Assembly: GCF_000299875.1 (NCBI RefSeq)
Contig: NZ_AMRK01000006.1
Span: 172,414-236,413 of the forward strand
From: Celeribacter baekdonensis B30
GTDB lineage: Bacteria > Pseudomonadota > Alphaproteobacteria > Rhodobacterales > Rhodobacteraceae
DNA length: 64,000 nt
Direction of reading: 5' to 3'
Shown here: positions 17,960 to 26,760 of the stretch, piece after piece
Layout of the letters: every line of letters starts with the position of its first letter
Numbering within the stretch: the first letter of the stretch is position 1
The notes under the pieces: model-generated
Seen by the model: only the letters and a program-made list of their open reading frames with translations
Told to the model about the DNA's origin: nothing
Database searches by the model: none
Made by a program: the position numbers and the translations under genes

Positions 17960-19249
17960 ATGGAAGTGAAAACCAAACTCAAAGCCACTCTGGCGACTGC
18001 TCTTTTCGCAAGCACCGCGATGGCCTCTGCGGCCTTCGCCGAGTGCCCGGTCAAAGTTGGTGTGTTGCACTCGCTCTCGGGGACGATGGCGATTTCCGAG
18101 ACCACGCTCAAAGACACAATGCTGATGCTCATCGATGAACAAAACGCCAAAGGTGGCGTTCTGGGGTGCCAAATCGAAGCTGTGGTTGTGGACCCTGCGT
18201 CCGACTGGCCGCTGTTCGCTGAAAAAGCCCGCGAACTTTTGACCGTTCATAATGTGGACGTGATGTTCGGCAACTGGACCTCTGTGTCGCGCAAATCTGT
18301 GCTGCCGGTGATCGAAGAGCTCAACGGACTTCTGTTCTACCCGGTGCAATATGAGGGCGAGGAATCCTCCAAAAACGTGTTCTACACGGGTGCAGCGCCG
18401 AACCAACAGGCGATCCCGGCGACGGATTATTTCCTCGATGAGCTGGGGGTCGAGAAATTTGCGCTCTTGGGCACCGATTATGTCTACCCGCGCACCACGA
18501 ACAACATCCTTGAGTCCTACCTCAAATCCAAAGGCATCGCGGCCGAAGACATCTTTGTGAACTACACGCCGTTTGGTCACTCGGATTGGTCCAAAATTGT
18601 CTCTGACGTTGTGGCGTTGGGCGCAGACGGCAAAAAAGTCGGCGTGATTTCGACCATCAACGGGGACGCCAACATCGGCTTCTACAAAGAACTCGCAGCG
18701 GCTGGCATTTCCGCCGATGACATCCCGGTTGTGGCCTTCTCGGTCGGTGAAGAAGAACTCTCCGGTCTCGACACGTCCAACCTTGTGGGGCACTTGGCCG
18801 CCTGGAACTATTTCCAATCCGCGGAATCCGACCTTAACGCTGAGTTCATTGCCGCATGGAAAGCCAAAATGGGCGAAGAGCGCGTGACCAACGACCCGAT
18901 GGAAGCTCATTACATTGGCTTCAACATGTGGGTGAATGCCGTTGAAGCGGCTGGCAGCACCGACGTGGATGCCGTGCGCACGGCAATGTACGGCCAAGAG
19001 TTCCCGAACCTAACAGGCGGCACCGCCGTGATGAACGTCAACCATCACCTGTCGAAGCCGGTTCTGATCGGTGAAATTCAGGCCGATGGTCAGTTTGACA
19101 TCATCTCCCAAACCGCTGAGGTGCCGGGTGACGCATGGACCGATTTCTTGCCGGAATCCGCAGTGTTGATGTCGGATTGGAAAGATCTCGGGTGTGGCAT
19201 GTACAACACCGAAACCAAGACCTGCGTTCAGATCAAATCCAACTACTAA
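17960..19249 (+). CDS. urtA: urea ABC transporter, substrate-binding protein
   Basis: Periplasmic urea receptor of the branched-chain amino-acid transporter superfamily. 429 residues with a signal peptide (residues about 1-27, KLKATLATALFASTAMASAAFA). The mature part begins CPVKVGVLHSLSGTMAISE, and the UrtA-typical segments VDPASDWPLFAEKARELL, FGNWTSVSRKSVLPV and FYPVQYEGEESS follow. The start is preceded by AAGGGAAC. It opens urtABCDE. Two stem-loops follow the stop and probably keep this message in excess over the permease genes. Confidence 0.96.
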   Translation: MEVKTKLKATLATALFASTAMASAAFAECPVKVGVLHSLSGTMAISETTLKDTMLMLIDEQNAKGGVLGCQIEAVVVDPASDWPLFAEKARELLTVHNVDVMFGNWTSVSRKSVLPVIEELNGLLFYPVQYEGEESSKNVFYTGAAPNQQAIPATDYFLDELGVEKFALLGTDYVYPRTTNNILESYLKSKGIAAEDIFVNYTPFGHSDWSKIVSDVVALGADGKKVGVISTINGDANIGFYKELAAAGISADDIPVVAFSVGEEELSGLDTSNLVGHLAAWNYFQSAESDLNAEFIAAWKAKMGEERVTNDPMEAHYIGFNMWVNAVEAAGSTDVDAVRTAMYGQEFPNLTGGTAVMNVNHHLSKPVLIGEIQADGQFDIISQTAEVPGDAWTDFLPESAVLMSDWKDLGCGMYNTETKTCVQIKSNY

Positions 19250-19252
19250 AAC

Positions 19253-19291
19253 GTTTCGGGTTTAAGTTGAGAGATGACGTAAACCCGAAAC
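19253..19291 (+). terminator. first intercistronic stem-loop, urtA-urtB
   Basis: GTTTCGGGTTTA (19253-19264) pairs perfectly with TAAACCCGAAAC (19280-19291), giving a 12-bp stem with a 15-base loop that starts 4 bases past the urtA stop. There is no T run, so RNA stabilisation or partial attenuation is more likely than full termination. Confidence 0.6.
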
Positions 19292-19316
19292 ATGTGAAAT
19301 CTGACTTAGGCCGTGG

Positions 19317-19358
19317 GCGTTTCGGGACATCTCGATGACCTATTTGATCCCGAAACGC
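19317..19358 (+). terminator. second intercistronic stem-loop, urtA-urtB
   Basis: GCGTTTCGGGA (19317-19327) pairs perfectly with TCCCGAAACGC (19348-19358), an 11-bp stem with a 20-base loop. It shares the GTTTCGGG core with the first stem-loop, so the two could also pair across each other. It ends 72 bases before urtB. Confidence 0.6.
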
Positions 19359-19430
19359 TTTAAGCTGCCATTTAACGCATGAAGGGCGGCGCTCCTGTTG
19401 CCCTTCTTTTCCAGCCAAAAGAGATTGCTC

Positions 19431-21383
19431 ATGATCCGACGAATTCTCGCGGCTTGTCTGGTGTTTCTGACCCTTGCGCTCACCGCTCAGGCTCAGGACC
19501 GGACGATCCAAGATGTGCTGCAAGAGCATGCCGAGGCCATCGTAAAATCCTCGCGTACAACCATCGGTCCGGCGATTGAGGCCGTGGCCAATTCCGGCCA
19601 GCCTTCGGCACAAACCGTTTTGCAAAAATGGCAGAACAAGGACATGTGGCAGTGGTCGGAGAACGGGTTTTTCTACGCCGCAACCGTCGCGGGCTCTGAC
19701 GTCACTTTGACGGATTTCGACACCGGTGAGACCGTTGCAATCGTGTCAAAAGGCGATGTGACCCAGCTCAAACCGAACTCCGGTATCCGGGCGATGATCG
19801 GCGCGGCTTTGGTTCAATTCCAACTGAACGACCCTGATGCAGAGCGACGTCGTGAAGCGCTTTTGGCGATTCAGCGCGATGGCGAAGCGTCGCATCTTGC
19901 CCCTCTGCGCGCCTCAATTGAAAACGAGGACAACCCAGAGATCAAAGCCCTCAAAGAGGTCACAGAACGGCTTTTGACCATTTCTTTCGACAAGGATGAC
20001 GCAAGGCGGATTGCTGCGATCAAGGGCTTTACCTCCTCCCTGTCGCTGGATGCCCGCGCCGCGCTCAACCCGGTTTTGAGTGCCAAGCTGGTCTATGCCG
20101 AAGACCTGCCAGAGACGGCAAACATCAAACGTGAGATCAAACCAGGGTCAGAGGCGCTGTCGGTGCGGGATGCCTTCGCTCTCATGGTCTCCGCCGGTGC
20201 CGCAACCGCGCAACCAACGATCTCTGAACGCAAATCTGCTCTCTCAGAGCACATCGTTGACGGCAAGGTCGGTGGTATCCCGGTGACCGAGTTGATCAGT
20301 CAAGAGGCCCGCGATCACGCTTACCAAGCCCTTGCGTCCGAGGGGTTTGTGGCTGCTTTTGATCCCGCCTTCTCCATGGAGGCCGCCGTCAAAGGCGTAC
20401 GCTTTGCCGAGGTCTATGACGAACCTTCCGCTGCGGTCACCGACGCCGCACAAGAGACGCTTCACACCATCAACCGCGCCGTTGGGTTTAACCAATTCCT
20501 CGATCTCTCATTGGACGGTCTGTCGCTGGCGTCGATCTATTTTCTCGCGGCCATCGGTCTTGCCATCACTTTTGGTGTGATGGGGGTGATCAACATGGCG
20601 CATGGCGAATTTATCATGATGGGTGCCTACACCGGCTATGTGGTGCAACAGATCATCCCGGATTACACCGTCTCAATCCTCGTCGCGATCCCGATGGCCT
20701 TTGCTCTCACTTTCGCCGCTGGCGTGGCGATGGAACGGCTGATCATCCGATGGCTGTATAACCGCCCGCTTGAAACATTGCTCGCGACCTTCGGCGTCTC
20801 GATTGCGCTGCAACAAATCGCCAAAAATATCTTCGGCACCCAAGCCCGCCCGCTCACCTCTCCCGGTTGGCTTGATGGCGCTTTGGTCTTCAACGATGTG
20901 CTGGCGATTTCTTACATTCGCATCGCGATTTTCGTCCTCGCACTGGTTTTCCTGGGCATTTTCCTCTTTATCATGAAGAAAACCCGCCTTGGTCTTGAGA
21001 CCCGCGCGGTCACTCAAAACCCGCGCATGGCGGCCTCGATGGGGATCAACCCGGACCGTGTGAACATGCTCACCTTTGGCCTTGGCTCCGGCATCGCCGG
21101 TGTCGCGGGCGTGGCCATCGGGCTTTATGCCAAGGTCACCTCGGAAATGGGTACAGATTATATCGTGCAGAGCTTCATGACCGTGGTCGTCGGTGGTGTC
21201 GGCAATATCTGGGGCACGCTTTTGGGCGCTTTGGGCATCGGGTTCCTGCAAAAAGGCATCGAATGGTTCAACCCGTCCAACACCTTGGCGGCGCAGACCT
21301 ACATGATCATCTTCATCATCATTTTCATTCAGTTCCGTCCCAAGGGCATCATCGCCCTCAAGGGCCGCGCGGCGGGGGATTAA
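19431..21383 (+). CDS. urtB: urea ABC transporter, permease subunit UrtB
   Basis: Inner-membrane permease of the LivH type. 650 residues from the ATG at 19431, chosen because a clear signal sequence follows (IRRILAACLVFLTLALTAQAQ). Residues about 22-350 are an extra helical extracytoplasmic domain before the membrane core (about 355-640), which contains LYFLAAIGLAITFGVMGVINMAHGEF-type LivH signatures (the MAHGEFIMMGAY motif). Long N-terminal domains are known in proteobacterial UrtB, and this one may help dock UrtA. Stop lies 3 bases before urtC. Confidence 0.95.
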   Translation: MIRRILAACLVFLTLALTAQAQDRTIQDVLQEHAEAIVKSSRTTIGPAIEAVANSGQPSAQTVLQKWQNKDMWQWSENGFFYAATVAGSDVTLTDFDTGETVAIVSKGDVTQLKPNSGIRAMIGAALVQFQLNDPDAERRREALLAIQRDGEASHLAPLRASIENEDNPEIKALKEVTERLLTISFDKDDARRIAAIKGFTSSLSLDARAALNPVLSAKLVYAEDLPETANIKREIKPGSEALSVRDAFALMVSAGAATAQPTISERKSALSEHIVDGKVGGIPVTELISQEARDHAYQALASEGFVAAFDPAFSMEAAVKGVRFAEVYDEPSAAVTDAAQETLHTINRAVGFNQFLDLSLDGLSLASIYFLAAIGLAITFGVMGVINMAHGEFIMMGAYTGYVVQQIIPDYTVSILVAIPMAFALTFAAGVAMERLIIRWLYNRPLETLLATFGVSIALQQIAKNIFGTQARPLTSPGWLDGALVFNDVLAISYIRIAIFVLALVFLGIFLFIMKKTRLGLETRAVTQNPRMAASMGINPDRVNMLTFGLGSGIAGVAGVAIGLYAKVTSEMGTDYIVQSFMTVVVGGVGNIWGTLLGALGIGFLQKGIEWFNPSNTLAAQTYMIIFIIIFIQFRPKGIIALKGRAAGD

Positions 21384-21386
21384 TCC

Positions 21387-22613
21387 ATGGATTTCTTGAA
21401 AAAATACCCTTCGCTTCCGGCCTTTATCGCCACGTTGCTGATCTTTACCCTCGCGGTCACGTTCCTGTCGGAGGCCTATGGAACAGGTGCGATTTCGACC
21501 TCTTTCGTCAAAACACTGGGCAAGACACTGTGTCTCGCCTTGGTGGCGATCTCGATGGATTTGGTTTGGGGCTATACGGGCATTCTGTCGCTCGGCCATT
21601 TCGCCTTTTTCGGCCTTGGTGGCTATATGATCGGCATGTGGCTGATGTTCGCACGCACCAAACTCATCGTGGTCGAAAGCATGGCCGCCGCTGACATTCC
21701 CGCCACGGCGCTGGAGATCAAAGACGCCGTTGGCACGCAAATCTTTGGCGTTGTCGGCTCGTCCGATTTTCCTCTGGTCTGGATGTTCGCCCATAGTTTC
21801 TGGGCCCAGATCGCTTTGGTCGTTTTGGTTCCGGGCCTCCTCGCGTTGGTCTTTGGCTGGCTCGCCTTCCGCTCGCGTGTCACCGGCGTTTACCTGTCGA
21901 TCCTCACCCAGGCGATGACCCTCGCCCTCTCGCTTTACCTGTTCCAAAACGACAGTGGTTTGCGCGGCAACAACGGCCTTTCGGGCCTGCAAAACCTACC
22001 CGGACTGGATGCGGTCTCCCAGGATGCGGTGTCGATCTGGTTCTTCTGGGCGTCGGCCTTTGCGCTGCTTGTCACTTATCTCATCGCCAATTTCGTCGTC
22101 TCCGGCAAATTCGGCTCGGTCATTCGCGGCATCCGCGATGACGAGGCGCGGGTGCGGTTTTTGGGCTATTCGGTCGAGGGGTTCAAACTCTTCGTCTTTG
22201 TCCTCACCGCGATCATCGCGGGCATCGGCGGCGCGCTCTATTATCCGCAAGCAGGGATCATCAACCCGGCTGAAATCGCGCCCATTGCCTCGATCTACCT
22301 CGCGGTGTGGGTCGCCATCGGCGGCAGGGGCCGCATCTATGGTGCGGTGATCGGCGCGGGTGTGGTCTCGCTTGTCTCGACCTATTTCACCGGCGGTCAA
22401 GCCCCCAATATCAACCTCGGATTCTACACGATCAAATGGGTCGATTGGTGGCAGGTGCTTTTGGGCCTCTCCTTTGTCCTCGTCACATTGTTCGCGCCCA
22501 AAGGCATCGGCGGGTTGTTTGATCTGATCTCCGGGCGCTTGTCCCCCGACCGCAAAGGTGCGCCGCTTGGCCCCGACCAAGGCAGTTTGCGCGAAGAGGA
22601 GGCGGAGCAATGA
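21387..22613 (+). CDS. urtC: urea ABC transporter, permease subunit UrtC
   Basis: Second membrane subunit, LivM type, 408 residues. It has about ten hydrophobic helices and the LivM-like signature GYTGILSLGHFAFFGLGGYM (residues about 60-79), and RGIRDDEARVRFLGYSVE in the cytoplasmic coupling region. The C-terminus is charged. Its stop overlaps the urtD start by 4 bases, showing tight coupling in the operon. Confidence 0.96.
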   Translation: MDFLKKYPSLPAFIATLLIFTLAVTFLSEAYGTGAISTSFVKTLGKTLCLALVAISMDLVWGYTGILSLGHFAFFGLGGYMIGMWLMFARTKLIVVESMAAADIPATALEIKDAVGTQIFGVVGSSDFPLVWMFAHSFWAQIALVVLVPGLLALVFGWLAFRSRVTGVYLSILTQAMTLALSLYLFQNDSGLRGNNGLSGLQNLPGLDAVSQDAVSIWFFWASAFALLVTYLIANFVVSGKFGSVIRGIRDDEARVRFLGYSVEGFKLFVFVLTAIIAGIGGALYYPQAGIINPAEIAPIASIYLAVWVAIGGRGRIYGAVIGAGVVSLVSTYFTGGQAPNINLGFYTIKWVDWWQVLLGLSFVLVTLFAPKGIGGLFDLISGRLSPDRKGAPLGPDQGSLREEEAEQ

Positions 22614-23350
22614 GCCAGCTTTTAGAAGTCTCAGGCGTTTCCGTGTCTTTCGACGGATTCAAAGCGATCAACAACCTTTCCTTTTCCATCGGTCCCGCGG
22701 AAATGCGCGCCATCATTGGGCCGAACGGCGCGGGTAAAACCACATTTATGGACATCGTGACGGGCAAAACCAAACCCGACGAAGGCTCTGTGCTTTGGGG
22801 CGATATGTCGAAAAATCTCATTGGCATGAACGAAGCCAAAATCGCCCGCATCGGCATTGGGCGTAAATTTCAACGTCCCACTGTGTTTGAGGATCAAAGC
22901 GTGTTTGAAAACCTCCTCATGGCGGTCAAAAATGACCGCTCGCCGTGGTCGGTGCTGTTCTTCAAACCCAAATTCAAGGACCTCGCCAAGGTCGAAGCGC
23001 TTGCCTCCGAAATCGGTCTCTCCGATCAGCTGGAGCGCAAATCCGGCGAGCTGTCTCACGGTCAAAAACAATGGTTGGAGATTGGTATGCTCTTGGCCCA
23101 GGATCCGCAGCTTTTGCTGGTCGATGAACCGGCCGCTGGGATGACCTTGGGTGAGCGTGAACACACCACAGACATCCTCAAAGAGGCCGCCAAAACCCGT
23201 GCCGTTGTGGTGGTTGAACATGACATGGATTTCGTGCGCCGCCTTGAATGCAAGGTCACGGTTTTGCACGAAGGATCGGTTTTGGCCGAAGGGTCTCTTG
23301 ATCACGTGACGCAAAATAAAGACGTGATTGACGTTTATCTTGGCCGCTAA
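22610..23350 (+). CDS. urtD: urea ABC transporter, ATP-binding protein UrtD
   Basis: LivG-type ATPase, 246 residues. Walker A is GPNGAGKTT (residues about 39-47). The signature region reads LSHGQKQWLEIGMLLAQ, with SHGQ instead of SGGQ as is usual for UrtD. Walker B is LLLVDEPAAGMT, and VVVEHDMDFVRRL carries the switch histidine. Coupled to urtC by overlap and followed by urtE after 13 bases containing AGGAGAG. Confidence 0.96.
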   Translation: MSQLLEVSGVSVSFDGFKAINNLSFSIGPAEMRAIIGPNGAGKTTFMDIVTGKTKPDEGSVLWGDMSKNLIGMNEAKIARIGIGRKFQRPTVFEDQSVFENLLMAVKNDRSPWSVLFFKPKFKDLAKVEALASEIGLSDQLERKSGELSHGQKQWLEIGMLLAQDPQLLLVDEPAAGMTLGEREHTTDILKEAAKTRAVVVVEHDMDFVRRLECKVTVLHEGSVLAEGSLDHVTQNKDVIDVYLGR

Positions 23351-23363
23351 AGGAGAGAATACC

Positions 23364-24062
23364 ATGCTCGATGTGAAAGATCTCTCACTGCATTATGGGG
23401 GCTCTCAGATCCTCTACGATGTCGATCTTTCCGCTCGCGCGGGCGAGGTCACCTGTGTCATGGGCACCAATGGCGTTGGCAAAACCTCGCTGTTGAAAGG
23501 TATTTGTGGCACCCATCCGCGCTCCGGTGGCACCATGATGCTTGATGGCGAAGACGTGGGGCGGGCCCCGGCGCATGAACTGGCCAAAAAGGGCCTTGCG
23601 GTGGTGCCACAAGGCCGGATGATTTTTCCGCTTTTGACAGTGAAGGAAAACTTGGAATCTGGTTTCACCTGCCTGCCAAAATCCGAACATTTTATTCCTG
23701 ATGAGGTGTTCGAACTGTTCCCCATTCTCAAGGAGTTTATGCACCGTCGCGGCGGTGATCTTTCGGGGGGGCAGCAACAACAATTGGCCATTGCTCGTGC
23801 CCTGATCATCAAGCCGAAACTGTTGCTTTTGGATGAGCCGACCGAGGGCATTCAGCCCAACATCATTCAACAAATTGGCCGCGTCATTGCACTTTTGCGC
23901 GACCGGGGCGACATGGCGATTGTCTTGGTCGAACAGTATTTTGAATTTGCCTATGACCTCGCGGATCAGCTTGTGTTCATGGAACGCGGTCGGGTGACCT
24001 CTCGCCATTCAAAATCCGAGATTTCGAAAGAAGAGGCGGCCAAAACCTTCCGCATCGCCTGA
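23364..24062 (+). CDS. urtE: urea ABC transporter, ATP-binding protein UrtE
   Basis: LivF-type ATPase, 232 residues from the ATG at 23364; the AAAGGAGAGAA ahead of it fixes the start. Walker A GTNGVGKTS, signature LSGGQQQQLAIARAL, Walker B LLLLDEPTEGIQPNII, and LVEQYFEFAYDLAD near the end, typical of UrtE. Last gene of the importer. No urease structural or accessory gene follows; the next gene belongs to a sugar operon. Confidence 0.95.
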   Translation: MLDVKDLSLHYGGSQILYDVDLSARAGEVTCVMGTNGVGKTSLLKGICGTHPRSGGTMMLDGEDVGRAPAHELAKKGLAVVPQGRMIFPLLTVKENLESGFTCLPKSEHFIPDEVFELFPILKEFMHRRGGDLSGGQQQQLAIARALIIKPKLLLLDEPTEGIQPNIIQQIGRVIALLRDRGDMAIVLVEQYFEFAYDLADQLVFMERGRVTSRHSKSEISKEEAAKTFRIA

Positions 24063-24094
24063 GATTTTCATCGCCAATCAAAGACTTCTGACTC

Positions 24095-24122
24095 TGCGGC
24101 GCAGCATACATGCCGCGCCGCA
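24095..24122 (+). terminator. stem-loop between urtE and the LacI gene
   Basis: TGCGGCGC (24095-24102) pairs with GCGCCGCA (24115-24122); after one mismatch GCAT/ATGC extends the stem to a 2-base loop. It lies 33 bases past urtE. AAAA rather than T follows, so it is not a classical intrinsic terminator, though it may protect the urt message 3' end. An ATG at 24110 falls inside it. Confidence 0.45.
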
Positions 24123-24151
24123 AAATCAGACTGTTTGATAAAAAGCCGTTG

Positions 24152-24167
24152 CCGAAACCGGTTTCGG
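24152..24167. promoter_or_regulatory. LacI-family operator, 16-bp perfect palindrome
   Basis: CCGAAACCGGTTTCGG is a perfect palindrome with the central CG and AAACCGGTTT core typical of LacI-family operators. It lies 33 bases before the GTG start chosen for the LacI regulator. Since the regulator is the first gene of the sugar operon and only 24 bases separate it from the next gene, one operator here could control the regulator and the whole transport operon. Confidence 0.8.
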
Positions 24168-24199
24168 AGGCCCAGTGTGGGGCCGAGGAGGCGAATCAG

Positions 24200-25315
24200 G
24201 TGTGGTCAGACGTCAAATTAGATCGACGCTCCCGCGACAATGGGCGGGTGACGATCAGCGATCTTTCGCAGGCACTGAGTCTGACGAAAGGCACCGTGTC
24301 CCGTGCCCTCAACGGGTATCCTGACATTGCTGAAACCACGCGTGTGCGCGTTATTCGCGCCGCAAATGCGATGGGATATCGCCCGCTGAGCCACGCCCAA
24401 GCGATCAAAACCGGGCGCAGTTGCTCTTTGGGACTTGTCATCCAATTGTCCGAACATGATGCGCACCGCCCCTTTTTGGCGGAGTTTTTGGCCGGATTGA
24501 CCCAAGCCGCTTCGAAAGAGGGCTGGACCCTGACCGTTGCGACGGCGGAAAATGACGCCGACACGCTGCGCATCATGCGCGATCTGGTTGTGCATCAAAA
24601 AGCCGATGGGTTTATCTTGCCGCGTGTGCTTTGGGACGATCCGCGGATCGCAAGCCTTTCAGGTGAGGACACCCCGTTTATTTGTTATGGGCGGCCAAGA
24701 AATTCAAAAGACATGTCCTATTTTGATGTCGAAGGCGAAGCTGCCATGGCCGAAGCAGTCAGCTATCTTGCCGATCTCGGGCATCGGCGCATCGCTTATA
24801 TCGGCAGTGCCGAATACTATGCTTTTTCGCACATGCGCCGTGACGGATACAAAGCTGGCATCGACGCGATGGGGTTGGGGTTTGATCCCGATCTGATGCA
24901 AGAGGGCGCACTGTCCCCGGAGCAGGCAAGTGCTGCCACCCGCCGCCTTTTGGCGCTCGACACCCCGCCCACCGCCATCATTTGTGCCACGGACAGTTTG
25001 GCGCGTGGGGTCTATGATGTCGCCAATGAACTGGGACTTGCTATTGGCACCGAGCTGTCGGTCATCGGCTATGATGGCTCGCCCGAAGCCTCCGCCATGT
25101 GGCCCAGATTGGCCAGTTTCGCCGTTGATACCCGCAAAGCCGGGGCGACTTTGGGAGAGATGTTCATCGCACGCATCCGCAACCCCAACGCCCCCGTGGC
25201 CCAGCACCTGATCCGGGCGGAATTCCGTCCCGGTGGCTCCACAGGACATCCAAAACTGACGCCAGAGCAACTGGTGCGCACATTGGCCCAACGAGGGGCC
25301 ACACAAAACACGTGA
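24200..25315 (+). CDS. LacI-family transcriptional regulator
   Basis: DNA-binding repressor, 371 residues from a GTG at 24200. The helix-turn-helix and hinge read VTISDLSQALSLTKGTVSRALNGYPDIAE (residues about 17-45), followed by a periplasmic-binding-protein-like effector domain (from about residue 75). The start is chosen because GAGGAGG lies 8 bases before the GTG. An in-frame ATG at 24110 has no ribosome site, lies in a stem-loop, and would put the operator palindrome inside the gene. It probably senses the sugar carried by the transporter next door; its position matches AglR before aglEFGAK. Confidence 0.9.
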   Translation: MWSDVKLDRRSRDNGRVTISDLSQALSLTKGTVSRALNGYPDIAETTRVRVIRAANAMGYRPLSHAQAIKTGRSCSLGLVIQLSEHDAHRPFLAEFLAGLTQAASKEGWTLTVATAENDADTLRIMRDLVVHQKADGFILPRVLWDDPRIASLSGEDTPFICYGRPRNSKDMSYFDVEGEAAMAEAVSYLADLGHRRIAYIGSAEYYAFSHMRRDGYKAGIDAMGLGFDPDLMQEGALSPEQASAATRRLLALDTPPTAIICATDSLARGVYDVANELGLAIGTELSVIGYDGSPEASAMWPRLASFAVDTRKAGATLGEMFIARIRNPNAPVAQHLIRAEFRPGGSTGHPKLTPEQLVRTLAQRGATQNT

Positions 25316-25339
25316 CGCAACTCATCTAGGGAGAGAGAC

Positions 25340-26689
25340 ATGCGACTTACCAAACTGACACTCATGACAACGGCGGCCACCGCCTTGGCGTTGTCCAGTC
25401 TCGGGGCATCCGCCGACACGCTGCGGTTTTGGACCACCGAAGAACAACCCGAGCGTTTGGCCCGGCAAGAGGCGATGGCCGCAGAGTTTGAGGCCAAAAC
25501 CGGCCACACCGTCGAAGTGATCCCGGTCACGGAATCCGATCTTGGCACCCGCGCCACCGCGGCCTTTGCCGCAGGCGATTTGCCGGATGTGATTTACCAT
25601 CCGCTGCAATATGCGCTCCCTTGGGCTGAGGCCGGTATCCTTGATACAGACGCGGCCGCCGACGTGATCGAAGAGTTGGGCGTCGACACATTTGCCCCCG
25701 GTGCGCTTGCCATGGCGGCGATTGACGATGGCTATGCTTCCGTGCCGGTCGATGGCTGGACCCAGATGATCATCTACCGCAAGGACCTGTTTGACGCGGC
25801 GGGCCTTGCTGCGCCGACGTCCTATGCTGCGGTTGAGACCGCTTTGGCCAAATTGCACAATCCGCCCGAAATGTACGGCTTCGTCGCCGCGACCAAGGTC
25901 GACGAAAACTTTATGTCTCAGGTGCTCGAACATGTGTTTTTGGCCAATGGCGTCAGCCCGGTTGGCCCTGAAGGGTTCAAACTGCTCGACGTGGCGAAAA
26001 CCTCCGAAGTGCTTGATTTCTATAAAGCCATTTCTAAGGCGTCGCCTCCGGGCGATCTCTATTGGGATCAATCGCGCACGCTGTATTTCTCTGGCAACGC
26101 CGCGATGATCATCTGGTCGCCCTTTATTCTTGATGAGTTGGCCGGCCTGCGCGACAGCGCCCCGCCCACGATCAACGATGATCCAACCTCGCCGGAATTG
26201 GCCTCTAAAACCGGTATCGTCACCACCTTTTCCGGGCCGTCCAATCCCGATGGCGCGGCATGGGGTGACATTCGGTATTTCGGCATCACTTCGGATGCGT
26301 CCACCGACGCGGCGGAGGAGTTCGTGAAATACTCGATGGACGAAGGCTACACCCAAACCTTGTCGATTGCGCCAGAAGGCAAATTCCCGGTGCGGCGCGG
26401 CACTGCCGAAGATCCGGATGCGTTTGCCAAAGCCTGGGCAGAGCTGCCCGTTGGCGTCGATCGCAAAGCCGCTTTGGGCGATCTTTATGCACAAGACATG
26501 ATCGACGAAATCGTCGGCGGCTTGAACGTGGCGCAGCGGTGGGGCGTGAAAGACGGCCAACTCGCATTGGCGTCCAAAATGATCAACTCTCAGGTCATCA
26601 ACCGCGTTGTGCGCGAATATATTGACGGTAAAGTCGATGCAGCCACCGCCGTGGCCGAGATGAACAAAGAGCTTGGCGCGATTGAATAA
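25340..26689 (+). CDS. carbohydrate ABC transporter substrate-binding protein (AglE-like)
   Basis: Periplasmic binding protein of the family-1 solute-binding group, 449 residues. Signal peptide at residues 1-25 (KLTLMTTAATALALSSLGASA), mature start DTLRFWTTEEQPERL. The segment GHTVEVIPVTESDLGTRATAAFAAGDLPDV is typical of sugar-binding proteins. GGGAGAGAG precedes the start. A strong intrinsic terminator follows its stop, so it should be made in excess over the permeases. The order regulator, binding protein, two permeases, hydrolase, ATPase matches the alpha-glucoside operon aglREFGAK; the actual ligand is unknown. Confidence 0.93.
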   Translation: MRLTKLTLMTTAATALALSSLGASADTLRFWTTEEQPERLARQEAMAAEFEAKTGHTVEVIPVTESDLGTRATAAFAAGDLPDVIYHPLQYALPWAEAGILDTDAAADVIEELGVDTFAPGALAMAAIDDGYASVPVDGWTQMIIYRKDLFDAAGLAAPTSYAAVETALAKLHNPPEMYGFVAATKVDENFMSQVLEHVFLANGVSPVGPEGFKLLDVAKTSEVLDFYKAISKASPPGDLYWDQSRTLYFSGNAAMIIWSPFILDELAGLRDSAPPTINDDPTSPELASKTGIVTTFSGPSNPDGAAWGDIRYFGITSDASTDAAEEFVKYSMDEGYTQTLSIAPEGKFPVRRGTAEDPDAFAKAWAELPVGVDRKAALGDLYAQDMIDEIVGGLNVAQRWGVKDGQLALASKMINSQVINRVVREYIDGKVDAATAVAEMNKELGAIE

Positions 26690-26708
26690 GCGCGTTCTTT
26701 GATCTCCT

Positions 26709-26736
26709 GCGGGGCGACCAGATTGCCCCGCTTTTT
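26709..26736 (+). terminator. intrinsic terminator/attenuator after the binding-protein gene
   Basis: GCGGGGC (26709-26715) pairs with GCCCCGC (26725-26731) around a 9-base loop and is followed at once by TTTTT (26732-26736). It lies in the 71-base gap before the permease genes. Partial read-through would give more binding protein than permease. Confidence 0.8.
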
Positions 26737-26760
26737 CTTACACCGGACACGGGGTACACC

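Noticed and set aside
24110..24199. ATG at 24110 as start of the LacI regulator
   Set aside because: It lies in a stem-loop, lacks a ribosome site, and would put the operator palindrome in the coding region. The GTG at 24200 has a strong ribosome site.
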